This document shows positions 1 to 5,910 of a stretch of 6,085 nucleotides of DNA, piece after piece. The position numbers and the translations under genes were made by a program. The stretch's first letter is position 1; each line of letters starts with the position of its first letter. A model generated the notes under the pieces. The model was not told where the DNA came from, did not search any database, and was given only the letters and a program-made list of their open reading frames with translations. The stretch is from a bacterium (GTDB taxonomy: Bacteria; BMS3Abin14), in assembly GCA_022865845.1 (NCBI GenBank), contig JALHUC010000603.1:1-6085 (forward strand), given 5' to 3'.

Positions 1-411
1 AACTCCGTAAAGCCTGTCGAAAGCCTCACGACTGTCTTTGTCACCGTAAACCTGGCCCGCGTCGAAAACAGCTTCCGACACCGTTCCTCCCTGGAGGTTG
101 CGATAGAAACAGGATCGGTGTCCGGTGTGGCAGGCGGCCACTTTCTGACTGGCCTTGACAAGGAGGCAGTCAGCGTCACAGTCGAAAAGGACCTCTACCA
201 CCTCCTGGACGTGCCCTGAAGACTCCCCCTTCTGCCACATCTTCTGCCTGGAACGGGAGAAGAAGTGGGTGAAGCCCGTCTGGACCGTTTTTTCTATAGC
301 CTCGGCGTTCATCCAGGCCATCATGAGAACCTCACCGTTGTCCGCATCCTGGACGATGGCGGGGATGAGTCCGTCAGAGTCGAATTTTAATTGTGTAAGG
401 TCAATCTTCAA
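1..411 (-). CDS. hisI: Phosphoribosyl-AMP cyclohydrolase (3' end beyond window)
   Basis: This cytoplasmic enzyme opens the adenine ring of phosphoribosyl-AMP, giving ProFAR. The 137 codons visible match the HisI family from the first residues. The Mg-binding aspartates are D77, D79 and D81 in the segment DCDADC. The Zn-binding cysteines are C78, C94 and C101, the last two in CHTGHRSC. The motif GESSGHVQ lies at 62-69. The start is taken as TTG at 411-409. An in-frame stop lies 15 nt upstream of it, no ATG or GTG is available, and GGAG sits 7 nt before the TTG. The frame is still open at the left edge. The last residues, EAFDRLYGV, go past the usual end of a stand-alone HisI and resemble the start of a HisE domain, so this could be a bifunctional HisIE. 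It is the last gene visible in the operon, 101 nt after hisF. The function is secure; the full length is unknown. Confidence 0.95.
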   Translation of the reverse strand, partial: MKIDLTQLKFDSDGLIPAIVQDADNGEVLMMAWMNAEAIEKTVQTGFTHFFSRSRQKMWQKGESSGHVQEVVEVLFDCDADCLLVKASQKVAACHTGHRSCFYRNLQGGTVSEAVFDAGQVYGDKDSREAFDRLYGV

Positions 412-418
412 TGGAATT

Positions 419-422
419 CTCC
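419..422 (-). promoter_or_regulatory. Ribosome binding site of hisI
   Basis: GGAG on the minus strand lies 7 nt upstream of the TTG at 411. It is the main support for choosing the TTG, because the family alignment begins right there and no ATG or GTG occurs between the TTG and the upstream in-frame stop. Confidence 0.7.
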
Positions 423-432
423 GGATTCATAA

Positions 433-467
433 GGTTCTGGGTTCTGGGTTCTGGGTTCTGGGTTCTG
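433..467. repeat. Heptanucleotide tandem repeat, 5 x GGTTCTG
   Basis: Five perfect head-to-tail copies of the 7-mer GGTTCTG are read on the plus strand. The phase creates four GGG runs, at 439-441, 446-448, 453-455 and 460-462, separated by TTCT. That fits the pattern of a G-quadruplex on the template strand of the operon. The array lies wholly between genes, so a change in copy number would not shift a reading frame. Confidence 0.95.
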
Positions 468-473
468 ATCTTT

Positions 474-501
474 CTAGACACTAGACACTAGACACTAGAC
501 A
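474..501. repeat. Heptanucleotide tandem repeat, 4 x CTAGACA
   Basis: Four perfect copies of CTAGACA are read on the plus strand, plus two bases of a fifth. The array starts 6 bp after the GGTTCTG array and has the same 7-bp period but an unrelated unit. It ends 3 bp before the inverted repeat at the end of hisF. Confidence 0.95.
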
Positions 502-504
502 CTG

Positions 505-551
505 GAATATCTTCAAAGCCTCATCGGTACTCCACGGCTTTGAAGATATTC
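505..551. repeat. 16-bp perfect inverted repeat across the hisF stop codon
   Basis: The arms 505-520 and 536-551 are exact reverse complements, separated by a 15-nt loop. On the transcript the first arm encodes the conserved tail Glu-Tyr-Leu-Gln-Ser of hisF. The second arm begins in the codons for the last residues, includes the TGA stop and extends 8 nt past it. The stem is terminator-like, but what follows on the minus strand is the CTAGACA array and not a run of T, so a Rho-independent terminator is unlikely. It may protect or process the mRNA 3' end of hisF, or be a trace of an inverted duplication. Confidence 0.85.
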
Positions 552-1301
552 TTTCGCCTCTCCCACCGTATACTCTTTGAAGTGGAAAATTGAGGCAGCC
601 AGCACCGCGCTGGCGCCCCCATCCACAAAACCTTCGTACATGTGGTGGAGGGTCCCAACGCCCCCGGAAGCTATGATGGGTATATTGACCGTGTCGGAGA
701 TGGTCCGTGTCAGCTCGATGTCGTACCCGTCCTTGGTGCCGTCCTTATCCATGCTCGTCAGCATGAATTCCCCCGCCCCGTATTCCTCCATCCGCGCTGC
801 CCACTGGACGACATCGATCCCTGTCGGCGTTCTGCCGCCGTGGATATAGACTTCCCATGCAAGAGAACCGTCGGGGCCCGAAGTGCGCTTGGCGTCGATG
901 GCCACAACGATGCACTGCGAACCGAATCGCTTGCTCGCCTCCGACACAAACTCGGGCCTGTCCACCGCTGCCGTGTTGATGCTCACCTTGTCGGCCCCGG
1001 CCTTCAGGAGATCCCTGATGTTTTCAAGGTTCCGGACCCCCCCTCCCACCGTTAGCGGAATAAAGACCGTTTCGGCGGTTCGCCGAACCACATCGAGGAT
1101 GATCTCCCTCTTGTCGGAGGAGGCTGTGATGTCCAGAAAGGTGACCTCGTCGGCCCCCTGTTCGTTATAGGCAGCGGCGACCTCAACAGGATCACCGGCA
1201 TCTATGAGGTCGACGAACTGAACTCCCTTCACCACCCGCCCTTCGGTCACATCAAGACAGGGGATGATCCTTCGTGCAAGCTCATCCTTGCCTGGGCTCA
1301 C
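513..1301 (-). CDS. hisF: Imidazole glycerol phosphate synthase, cyclase subunit
   Basis: HisF is a (beta/alpha)8 barrel that joins ammonia, delivered by HisH, to PRFAR. It releases imidazole glycerol phosphate and AICAR, the latter going to purine synthesis. The 262 residues cover the full family length with about six extra N-terminal residues. The catalytic aspartates are D17 in IIPCLDV and D136 in VVAIDAKR. Phosphate-binding loops are TVGGGVR (84-90) and ASGGVG (211-216), and LTSMDKDG lies at 181-188. The start is GTG at 1301-1299, overlapping the hisA stop in the sequence GTGA. AAGGAGG lies 10 nt upstream, inside hisA, and no other start codon occurs before the conserved [10 protein letters not shown]. 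The overlap suggests translational coupling with hisA. The C-terminal codons form one arm of a 16-bp inverted repeat. Confidence 0.98.
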   Translation of the reverse strand: MSPGKDELARRIIPCLDVTEGRVVKGVQFVDLIDAGDPVEVAAAYNEQGADEVTFLDITASSDKREIILDVVRRTAETVFIPLTVGGGVRNLENIRDLLKAGADKVSINTAAVDRPEFVSEASKRFGSQCIVVAIDAKRTSGPDGSLAWEVYIHGGRTPTGIDVVQWAARMEEYGAGEFMLTSMDKDGTKDGYDIELTRTISDTVNIPIIASGGVGTLHHMYEGFVDGGASAVLAASIFHFKEYTVGEAKEYLQSRGVPMRL

Positions 1302-2038
1302 AGGGCGTCGCCCTCCTTCTGTATCTCCTTCACCGCCCTGGCCAGGTCGATGGTTCCCTCGTAGATAGATCTGCCCAATATGACCGCTTTAACACCCTTA
1401 TCCTCCAGCTTCGCGGCGGCTTTTAAATCTTCATGGCTGTGCATCCCCCCGGATAGAACCACCGGAATGGACACGGCTTCCGCCAACTGGGCGGTAGCAC
1501 CGAGGTTGGGTCCAGACAGGGCGCCGTCACGGGCGATATCAGTATAGATAATATGGCTTGCGCCCGCATCCTCCAGCTCTCTTGCAAGGTCCAAAGCCCG
1601 AAGTTCGGTCACCTCCTGCCACCCCTGGACGGCGACGAACCCGCCCCTGGCGTCTATGCCCACAGCGATGCGGCCCGGGAATCGGGCACAAACGCGGCGA
1701 AACATCTCACAGTTCTGATATGCCGCGGTGCCGAGTATCACCTTTGAGACGCCAAGCTGAAGGTAATCCTCCACGATCTTTTCGTCCCGTATGCCTCCTC
1801 CCAGTTCGATGGGTATCTCTATGGCCTGCAGTATCCTGGAGATCGCTCCAAGGTTCCTGGGCTCTCCAGCCATGGCACCGTCAAGATCCACAACGTGGAG
1901 CATCTTCGCTCCGAGGGATTCCCATTTTCTGGCGGTGTCCTCCGGTGAGTCCGAATATATTTTGGCCGTTCCCATTTCTCCCTGGTAAAGGCGAACACAC
2001 TTGCCACCCTTCAGATCGATGGCCGGCAGTACCAGCAT
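1298..2038 (-). CDS. hisA: ProFAR isomerase (HisA)
   Basis: HisA carries out the Amadori rearrangement of ProFAR to PRFAR, the substrate of HisH/HisF. It is a (beta/alpha)8 barrel homologous to HisF. The 246 residues match the usual length. The acid/base aspartates are D8 in LPAIDLKGG and D129 in AVGIDARGG, and T166 in [10 protein letters not shown] is at the position of the conserved threonine. Phosphate-binding segments are GGGIR (80-84), SGGMH (196-200) and LGRSIYEG (221-228). The start is ATG at 2038, with AAGGAGG 5 nt upstream. HisA is separated from hisH by a 177-nt spacer rich in hairpins, the longest gap in the operon, and it overlaps hisF by 4 nt. No PriA-type dual role is suggested, because a separate biosynthetic context for tryptophan is not visible here. 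Confidence 0.98.
   Translation of the reverse strand: MLVLPAIDLKGGKCVRLYQGEMGTAKIYSDSPEDTARKWESLGAKMLHVVDLDGAMAGEPRNLGAISRILQAIEIPIELGGGIRDEKIVEDYLQLGVSKVILGTAAYQNCEMFRRVCARFPGRIAVGIDARGGFVAVQGWQEVTELRALDLARELEDAGASHIIYTDIARDGALSGPNLGATAQLAEAVSIPVVLSGGMHSHEDLKAAAKLEDKGVKAVILGRSIYEGTIDLARAVKEIQKEGDAL
1312..1318 (-). promoter_or_regulatory. Ribosome binding site of hisF inside hisA
   Basis: AAGGAGG on the minus strand lies 10 nt before the GTG of hisF, within the last codons of hisA. It supports the GTG as the real start and gives hisF its own ribosome entry as well as coupling to hisA. Confidence 0.75.
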
Positions 2039-2043
2039 TTAAT

Positions 2044-2050
2044 CCTCCTT
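2044..2050 (-). promoter_or_regulatory. Ribosome binding site of hisA
   Basis: AAGGAGG on the minus strand lies 5 nt before the ATG of hisA. It begins only 3 nt after the foot of an 11-bp hairpin, so the structure could affect ribosome loading at this site. Confidence 0.85.
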
Positions 2051-2053
2051 GCA

Positions 2054-2080
2054 TTGATGGGCTTATAAAAAGCCCATCAA
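2054..2080 (-). repeat. 11-bp perfect hairpin next to the hisA ribosome binding site
   Basis: The arms 2054-2064 and 2070-2080 are exact reverse complements with a 5-nt A/T-rich loop. On the transcript the stem reads UUGAUGGGCUU pairing with AAGCCCAUCAA and ends 3 nt before AAGGAGG of hisA. The T-run lies in the loop and not after the stem, so this is not a standard terminator. Confidence 0.85.
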
Positions 2081-2081
2081 G

Positions 2082-2108
2082 CTGGATGTACGCTTAGCGT
2101 GCATCCAG
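2082..2108. repeat. 12-bp imperfect hairpin
   Basis: The arms 2082-2093 and 2097-2108 pair over 12 positions with a single mismatch (2089 with 2101) and a 3-nt loop. It begins one base after the 2054-2080 hairpin ends, so the two stems could stack on each other in RNA. Confidence 0.75.
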
Positions 2109-2114
2109 GGGTGG

Positions 2115-2137
2115 GGGCCACGCCGATGGCGTGGGCC
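2115..2137. repeat. GC-rich hairpin with CACGCC/GGCGTG core
   Basis: The arms 2118-2124 (CCACGCC) and 2128-2134 (GGCGTGG) are perfect reverse complements with a 3-nt loop. The stem extends past one mismatch by two more G-C pairs. The core matches that of the next dyad at 2151-2189. Confidence 0.75.
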
Positions 2138-2150
2138 GAATTCACTTCGC

Positions 2151-2189
2151 CTGACGGGGGATCACGCCCAAGGCGTGACCCCCCTTCAG
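2151..2189. repeat. Long GC-rich hairpin downstream of hisH
   Basis: Eighteen positions pair between 2151-2168 and 2172-2189 with two mismatches (2155/2185 and 2161/2179) and a 3-nt CAA loop. It is the first and strongest stem after the hisH stop, 26 nt downstream of it on the transcript. It lacks a following T-run. It could protect the 3' end of the upstream hisGDCBH message or mark an mRNA processing point. Confidence 0.8.
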
Positions 2190-2215
2190 AAAGTTCGAAG
2201 AGACATTTTGCGAGG

Positions 2216-2866
2216 TTAACTACATTCGCTCACGATCCTTCCAAAGTTTTGAAGAACCTTCAGACCATGATTGTGACTTTTTTCCGGGTGAAACTGGGTC
2301 GCGAAGAGGTTGTCCCGTGCGATGGCAGAGCAGAACCTCTCACCATAATCGGTCCATCCGCAAACTACAGATCCATCCTCAGGGGCGACATAATAAGAAT
2401 GGACGAAATAGAAAAATGAACCGTCTTCAATTCCCTCAAACAATCTGCTGTCTCCGGAGTAGTGCACCCTGTTCCAACCCATGTGGGGGACCTTGAGCCG
2501 AGTGTCAGGATCAAAGCGTACAACCCTGCCAGGGATGATATCCAGGCCGCGATGAACTCCAAATTCCTCGCTGATCGTCATGAGAAGCTGCATACCCAGA
2601 CAGATCCCCAGGAAAGGCTTCCCCTGCTCGATTGCACCCATCACAGGAGCCACGAGGCCGGCTTCGGCAAGGTTGGCCATACAGTCCTGAAAAGCTCCTA
2701 CACCGGGAAGAACCACGGCATCGGCAGACTGGACCGCAGCCGGATCGCTGGTGATAACAGCTTTAACCCCGGCTTTCTCCAGTCCCTTCTGGGCGCTTCG
2801 AAGGTTGCCCATTCCGTAATCAACAACGACTACGGTAGGGCTTTTGGCATGGACAGAAAGGTTCAC
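2216..2866 (-). CDS. hisH: Imidazole glycerol phosphate synthase, glutamine amidotransferase subunit
   Basis: HisH hydrolyses glutamine and channels the ammonia to HisF within the heterodimeric synthase. It is a class I (triad) amidotransferase. The nucleophile is C89 in FLGICLGMQLL, and the partners are H193 and E195 in ATQFHPEKS. The loop PGVGAF (54-59) is conserved, as are KVPHMGWN (125-132) and YFVHSYY (153-159). The length of 216 is normal, with about eight N-terminal residues before the conserved VVVVDYGMGN. The start is GTG at 2866-2864, overlapping the hisB stop as GTGA. The upstream sequence is only a weak Shine-Dalgarno match, so translation probably depends on coupling to hisB. The next in-frame ATG would remove part of the first conserved strand. 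The gene ends in TAA, followed by the hairpin spacer. Confidence 0.98.
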   Translation of the reverse strand: MNLSVHAKSPTVVVVDYGMGNLRSAQKGLEKAGVKAVITSDPAAVQSADAVVLPGVGAFQDCMANLAEAGLVAPVMGAIEQGKPFLGICLGMQLLMTISEEFGVHRGLDIIPGRVVRFDPDTRLKVPHMGWNRVHYSGDSRLFEGIEDGSFFYFVHSYYVAPEDGSVVCGWTDYGERFCSAIARDNLFATQFHPEKSHNHGLKVLQNFGRIVSECS

Positions 2867-3453
2867 TCGCCGAGCCTGCCTTTGGTGGAGGGAACGCCCT
2901 GCACCCTGGGATCAAGGGTCACGGCCTGGTCAAGGGCCTTGGAGAAAGCCTTGAAAATTGCCTCTGCCATGTGATGGCGGTTCCTCCCGGCATCCACACG
3001 GATATGAAGGTTTGCTCCCGCGTTGTTGCAGAAAGCCTGGAAGAACTCGGGCAGGAGTTCCAAGGCGAACCCCCCTATATCTCCATCCAGGGTAGGCAGG
3101 GATACTGCCAGGTAGGGCCGGCCTCCAAGATCGAGGGCAACGGTGGCAAGGGCTTCATCCATGGGCAGAACGACCCAGCCATACCTTCTAATGCCCGTGG
3201 CCGAACCAAGGGCCTCCTTGACCGCAAGTCCGAGGCAGATCCCCACATCCTCCACTGTGTGGTGGCCGTCCACATCGAGATCTCCTTTACATTGAACCTC
3301 AAGATCGAAGAGTCCGTGTCTTGCAAACAGCTCAAGCATATGGTCGAGAAACCCCACGCCTGTTGAAACGTCAGATGTGCCCTGGCCATCCAGCTCCAGG
3401 TTCATTGAGATCCGGGTCTCCGATGTCTCTCGGACCACTTCACCCTTACGCAT
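2863..3453 (-). CDS. hisB: Imidazoleglycerol-phosphate dehydratase (monofunctional)
   Basis: This enzyme removes water from imidazole glycerol phosphate to give imidazole acetol phosphate, the substrate of HisC. It works as a manganese-dependent 24-mer. The 196 residues cover the dehydratase only, so the N-terminal phosphatase domain of enterobacterial HisB is absent. Metal and catalytic motifs are FLDHML (H38), ARHG (H46), DGHHTVED (H64, H65, E68), PMDEA (97-101), LHIR (H150) and NRHHMAEA (H160, H161, E164). The C-terminal GVPSTKGRL is typical of the family. The start is ATG at 3453, inside the last codons of hisC, giving an 8-nt overlap. GGAGG lies 5 nt upstream, with a second GGAGG just before it. 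A separate histidinol-phosphatase must exist elsewhere in the genome. Confidence 0.98.
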   Translation of the reverse strand: MRKGEVVRETSETRISMNLELDGQGTSDVSTGVGFLDHMLELFARHGLFDLEVQCKGDLDVDGHHTVEDVGICLGLAVKEALGSATGIRRYGWVVLPMDEALATVALDLGGRPYLAVSLPTLDGDIGGFALELLPEFFQAFCNNAGANLHIRVDAGRNRHHMAEAIFKAFSKALDQAVTLDPRVQGVPSTKGRLGE

Positions 3454-4546
3454 CCGTGCCTCCCTCCGTAAAATAATCTTTTAACCGGTTTATGAGGAGA
3501 TCGTTTTCCTCAGGCGCACCCACTGTTATGCGAAGCGCATCTCCCGCGACAGGCAGTCGGGGTAGAAATTTTACCACAATGCCGCCATCTTGCAAAAATC
3601 GCCATAACGCCTCTTCCCTGCCATCACACTGCACAAGGAAAAAGTTTCCCCGAGACGGAAACACCTTTAAACCCGCTCTTTCAAGTTCCATTGCCAGGCG
3701 TTCCCGCTGGGTTACGGTGGCTGCCACCTGTGAAAGAACCCGCTGGTAGTTCCTGAGGAAGACCTCACCCGCAATCTGAGTGTGCCGACTGAGGTTGAAC
3801 GGAAAGCGGACCTTGTTGACCTCCTCGAGAAGGTCCCTTCCGGCAACCAGAAAGCCGCACCTGATAGCAGCAGCGCCTACCTTGGACAACGTCCTTAGAA
3901 CAGCCAGATTGCTGAAAGAGGCGCTCTCTGAAATCCACGATTCCTCCCCTGAAAAATCACCGTAGGCCTCGTCAACAACCACCAGACCTGAGGAGGCATC
4001 CAGGAGCGAGTGAATCTGGTCCTTTGAATAGAAGGTTCCTGTAGGGTTGTTAGGGTTGCTGAGGAAAACAATATTGGGTTGTTTCTCTCTGACGGCTTGA
4101 AGCATCGCCTCCATGTCCGGCGCAAGGCCAGGTCCCAGAGGTACCTCGTGCACCTCGTAGCCTGCGGCCTGGGCCGCCACGGAGTACATGGCAAAGGTGG
4201 GCGTCGGTACAACGATAACGGGCGGGCCCTTATCCTGGTTCCCCCGCAGTGTCCAGAGAAGAAGCCCGATAAGCTCATCGGATCCGTTGCCTGCCATGAT
4301 ATTTTCTGCCAGACAGCCGAACTCACTGGCAAAGGCGCCTCTCAAATCCCTGGAGGCCGGATCAGGGTAGCGGTGAAGGGGCATATCCTCAAGAGCTGTT
4401 CTGATTTCCTCCAGGATAACGGGATCGGGGGGGTAGGGGCACTCGTTGGCATCCAGCCGTACCGGGTAGCCCCCCTCAGGAGGGGAATAGGCCAAAAGCC
4501 TGACAAGGCTCTCCGGCAGAAGCCTGGGAAGATCCAGATCGCTCAC
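3446..4546 (-). CDS. hisC: Histidinol-phosphate aminotransferase
   Basis: HisC transfers the amino group of glutamate to imidazole acetol phosphate, giving histidinol phosphate. It is a fold-type I PLP enzyme. The PLP Schiff-base lysine is K222 in RTLSKVG, and other cofactor contacts are GNGSDE (87-92), NPNNPTG (164-170) and VDEAY (191-195). The substrate-binding LDANE motif lies at 31-35. The arginines R229 (IRCGF) and R339 (LRITVG) are at family positions. The 366 residues are a normal length. The start is GTG at 4546-4544, sharing the GTGA overlap with the hisD stop, with AGGA 4 nt upstream inside the last hisD codons. Aromatic-aminotransferase paralogues share this fold, but the position between hisD and hisB settles the assignment. 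Confidence 0.97.
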   Translation of the reverse strand: MSDLDLPRLLPESLVRLLAYSPPEGGYPVRLDANECPYPPDPVILEEIRTALEDMPLHRYPDPASRDLRGAFASEFGCLAENIMAGNGSDELIGLLLWTLRGNQDKGPPVIVVPTPTFAMYSVAAQAAGYEVHEVPLGPGLAPDMEAMLQAVREKQPNIVFLSNPNNPTGTFYSKDQIHSLLDASSGLVVVDEAYGDFSGEESWISESASFSNLAVLRTLSKVGAAAIRCGFLVAGRDLLEEVNKVRFPFNLSRHTQIAGEVFLRNYQRVLSQVAATVTQRERLAMELERAGLKVFPSRGNFFLVQCDGREEALWRFLQDGGIVVKFLPRLPVAGDALRITVGAPEENDLLINRLKDYFTEGGTDA

Positions 4547-5835
4547 TGTTTCCTGACTCTCAGATCCACAGCTCGGGCATGGGCTTCCAGTCCTTCAAGG
4601 CGAGCGAACTGCGCGACCATTCCTGCTTTTTCAAGAAATGCTTCCCGATCGTAACAGATGATGCTGCTGCGCTTGATAAAGTCGTAAACACCAAGGGGAG
4701 AGAAGAACCGTGCGGTACCTCCTGTGGGAAGCACGTGGTTGGGACCCGCCATATAGTCTCCCAGGGCCTCAGCCGTGTACATCCCAAGGAAAATAGCGCC
4801 AGCGTTTTTTATGGAATCCAGGGTCTTTTCAGGATCCGCAACCATCAATTCCAGGTGCTCTACAGCGACACGGTTGACCACAGAAATTGCCTGCTCCATA
4901 TTGCCGGCCAGAAGCAGGTGCCCTCTCGAATCGAGGGATTGACGTGCAATATCCTGGCGCGGCAAAAGTTCGAGCTGTCTGCGGGTTTCCTCAAACGTTC
5001 GGTTGAGCATGTCCTCGTCATCCGTCACGAAGATAGGATAGGCAAGGGGGTCGTGTTCCGCCTGGGACAGGAGGTCGGCAGCGATAAAGACCGGATCTGC
5101 AGTAGCGTCTGCCAGGATCAGGATCTCACTGGGACCGGCTATCATATCAATATCCACATCACCGAACACGACCTTCTTGGCCATGGCCACGTAGATATTG
5201 CCTGGACCCACGATCTTGTCCACCTTGGGTACGGTCTGGGTCCCGTAAGCCAGGGCGGCAACAGCCTGGGCTCCCCCTATTGTAAAGACCCTGTCGACAC
5301 CTGCCACAGCAGCAGCGGCGAGTACGATCCTGTTCACCTTGCCCCCGGGTGTTGGGACTACCATGATAACCTGCCCCACTCCAGCCACCCTTGCCGGTAT
5401 GGCGTTCATCAGGACGGAGCTGGGGTAGGCTGCAGTCCCCCCGGGAACGTAGAGACCGACCTTCTCAATGGGAGTTACCTTCTGTCCCAGCTTAATTCCG
5501 GGTGAAGGCTCGTATGTCCAGCTCTCATCAACTTGCCTCTGATGGAACTCCCTTATGGATTGGGCGGCCTCCTCAAGGATCTTTCGTTCATCACCGGGGA
5601 TCTCTTCCAGGGCCCGATCCAGCTCGCCAAGCTCGATCTCCATCCCCGCTTTTCCAAGATCCAGATCATCGAACCGAAGTGTGTACTCAGCCACAGCTTC
5701 ATCGCCCCGGCGGCGGACCTCTCCAACGATCTCAAATACCGTCTCCATGACACCTTCGGGTACCGTCTCCCCGCGGGTCTCGAGAGAGGAGATAACAGCC
5801 TCGAAGTCGGGATCATCGTATCTGACTATTTTCAA
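4543..5835 (-). CDS. hisD: Histidinol dehydrogenase
   Basis: HisD performs the last two steps, oxidising histidinol to histidinal and then to histidine with two NAD+. It is a zinc-dependent homodimer. The zinc ligands are Q258 and H261 in [10 protein letters not shown]360 in [10 protein letters not shown], and H419 in EAHA. The catalytic pair E326-H327 lies in VAVEHLEL. Other family blocks are [12 protein letters not shown] (129-140), GPGNIYV (210-216) and IAGPSEI (232-238). The 430 residues equal the usual length, and the key residues fall at almost the same numbers as in E. coli. The start is TTG at 5835-5833. No ATG or GTG precedes it in frame near the family N-terminus, and AAGGAGG lies 6 nt upstream. 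The gene overlaps hisC by 4 nt. Confidence 0.98.
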   Translation of the reverse strand: MKIVRYDDPDFEAVISSLETRGETVPEGVMETVFEIVGEVRRRGDEAVAEYTLRFDDLDLGKAGMEIELGELDRALEEIPGDERKILEEAAQSIREFHQRQVDESWTYEPSPGIKLGQKVTPIEKVGLYVPGGTAAYPSSVLMNAIPARVAGVGQVIMVVPTPGGKVNRIVLAAAAVAGVDRVFTIGGAQAVAALAYGTQTVPKVDKIVGPGNIYVAMAKKVVFGDVDIDMIAGPSEILILADATADPVFIAADLLSQAEHDPLAYPIFVTDDEDMLNRTFEETRRQLELLPRQDIARQSLDSRGHLLLAGNMEQAISVVNRVAVEHLELMVADPEKTLDSIKNAGAIFLGMYTAEALGDYMAGPNHVLPTGGTARFFSPLGVYDFIKRSSIICYDREAFLEKAGMVAQFARLEGLEAHARAVDLRVRKQ

Positions 5836-5841
5836 TGCTGC

Positions 5842-5848
5842 CCTCCTT
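5842..5848 (-). promoter_or_regulatory. Ribosome binding site of hisD
   Basis: AAGGAGG on the minus strand is placed 6 nt before the TTG codon at 5835. The match and spacing are near ideal and decide for the TTG start. A strong site may offset the weaker start codon. Confidence 0.85.
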
Positions 5849-5863
5849 CTTCAGCGAGCACTG

Positions 5864-5896
5864 GAGTGGGAGAGTGGGGGAGCGGGAGAGTGGGAG
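5864..5896. repeat. G-rich repeat tract, two copies of GGGAGAGTGGG
   Basis: The 11-mer GGGAGAGTGGG occurs at 5868-5878 and again at 5884-5894 on the plus strand, a period of 16 bp. The tract has four runs of three or more G with loops of 3 to 5 nt, a pattern that fits a G-quadruplex on the template strand. Confidence 0.8.
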
Positions 5897-5910
5897 CAAA
5901 AGGCACTTCG

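Larger units (their letters stand above)
412..512. other. hisF-hisI spacer filled with repeats
   Basis: This 101-nt gap has no convincing gene. It holds two adjacent 7-bp tandem arrays and the downstream arm of an inverted repeat that begins inside hisF, followed by the hisI ribosome binding site. No promoter-like pair of boxes and no terminator U-tract were recognised. A plus-strand open frame crosses it but reads antisense to hisI and then through the repeats. Confidence 0.8.
2039..2215. other. hisH-hisA spacer with a row of hairpins
   Basis: This 177-nt gap between the hisH stop and the hisA start has no gene I can support. Four dyads follow each other: 2151-2189, 2115-2137, 2082-2108 and 2054-2080. 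The hisA ribosome binding site follows. None is trailed by a T-run on the minus strand, so transcription of hisAFI probably continues through. An internal promoter was not recognised but cannot be excluded. Confidence 0.75.

Noticed and set aside
155..484. Open frame of 109 codons on the plus strand over hisI and the heptamer arrays
   Set aside because: It is antisense to a conserved hisI, and its C-terminus is only the translated tandem repeat.
433..501. CRISPR-like array
   Set aside because: The units are 7 bp with no spacers between them, so they are simple tandem repeats.
505..551. Rho-independent terminator after hisF
   Set aside because: The stem is strong, but no T-run follows on either strand, and hisI continues in the same direction with its own ribosome binding site.
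2054..2080. Terminator or attenuator before hisA
   Set aside because: The T-run is in the loop, the stem is followed directly by the hisA ribosome binding site, and no alternative anti-terminator pairing or His-codon-rich leader peptide was found.
2099..2419. Open frame of 106 codons on the plus strand starting in the hisH-hisA spacer
   Set aside because: It covers the hairpins and then runs antisense to hisH. No ribosome binding site or protein family resemblance was seen.
3662..3890. Apparent one-residue gap after the PLP lysine of HisC compared with E. coli (SKVGAAAIR)
   Set aside because: The shorter SK-x-G form is, as far as I recall, a normal variant among HisC proteins, and the following arginine and glycine are kept.
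4579..5505. Open frame of 308 codons on the plus strand, antisense to hisD
   Set aside because: It lies wholly within a hisD gene whose zinc and catalytic residues are all intact, shows no recognisable domain, and is the kind of long antisense frame common in GC-rich coding DNA.
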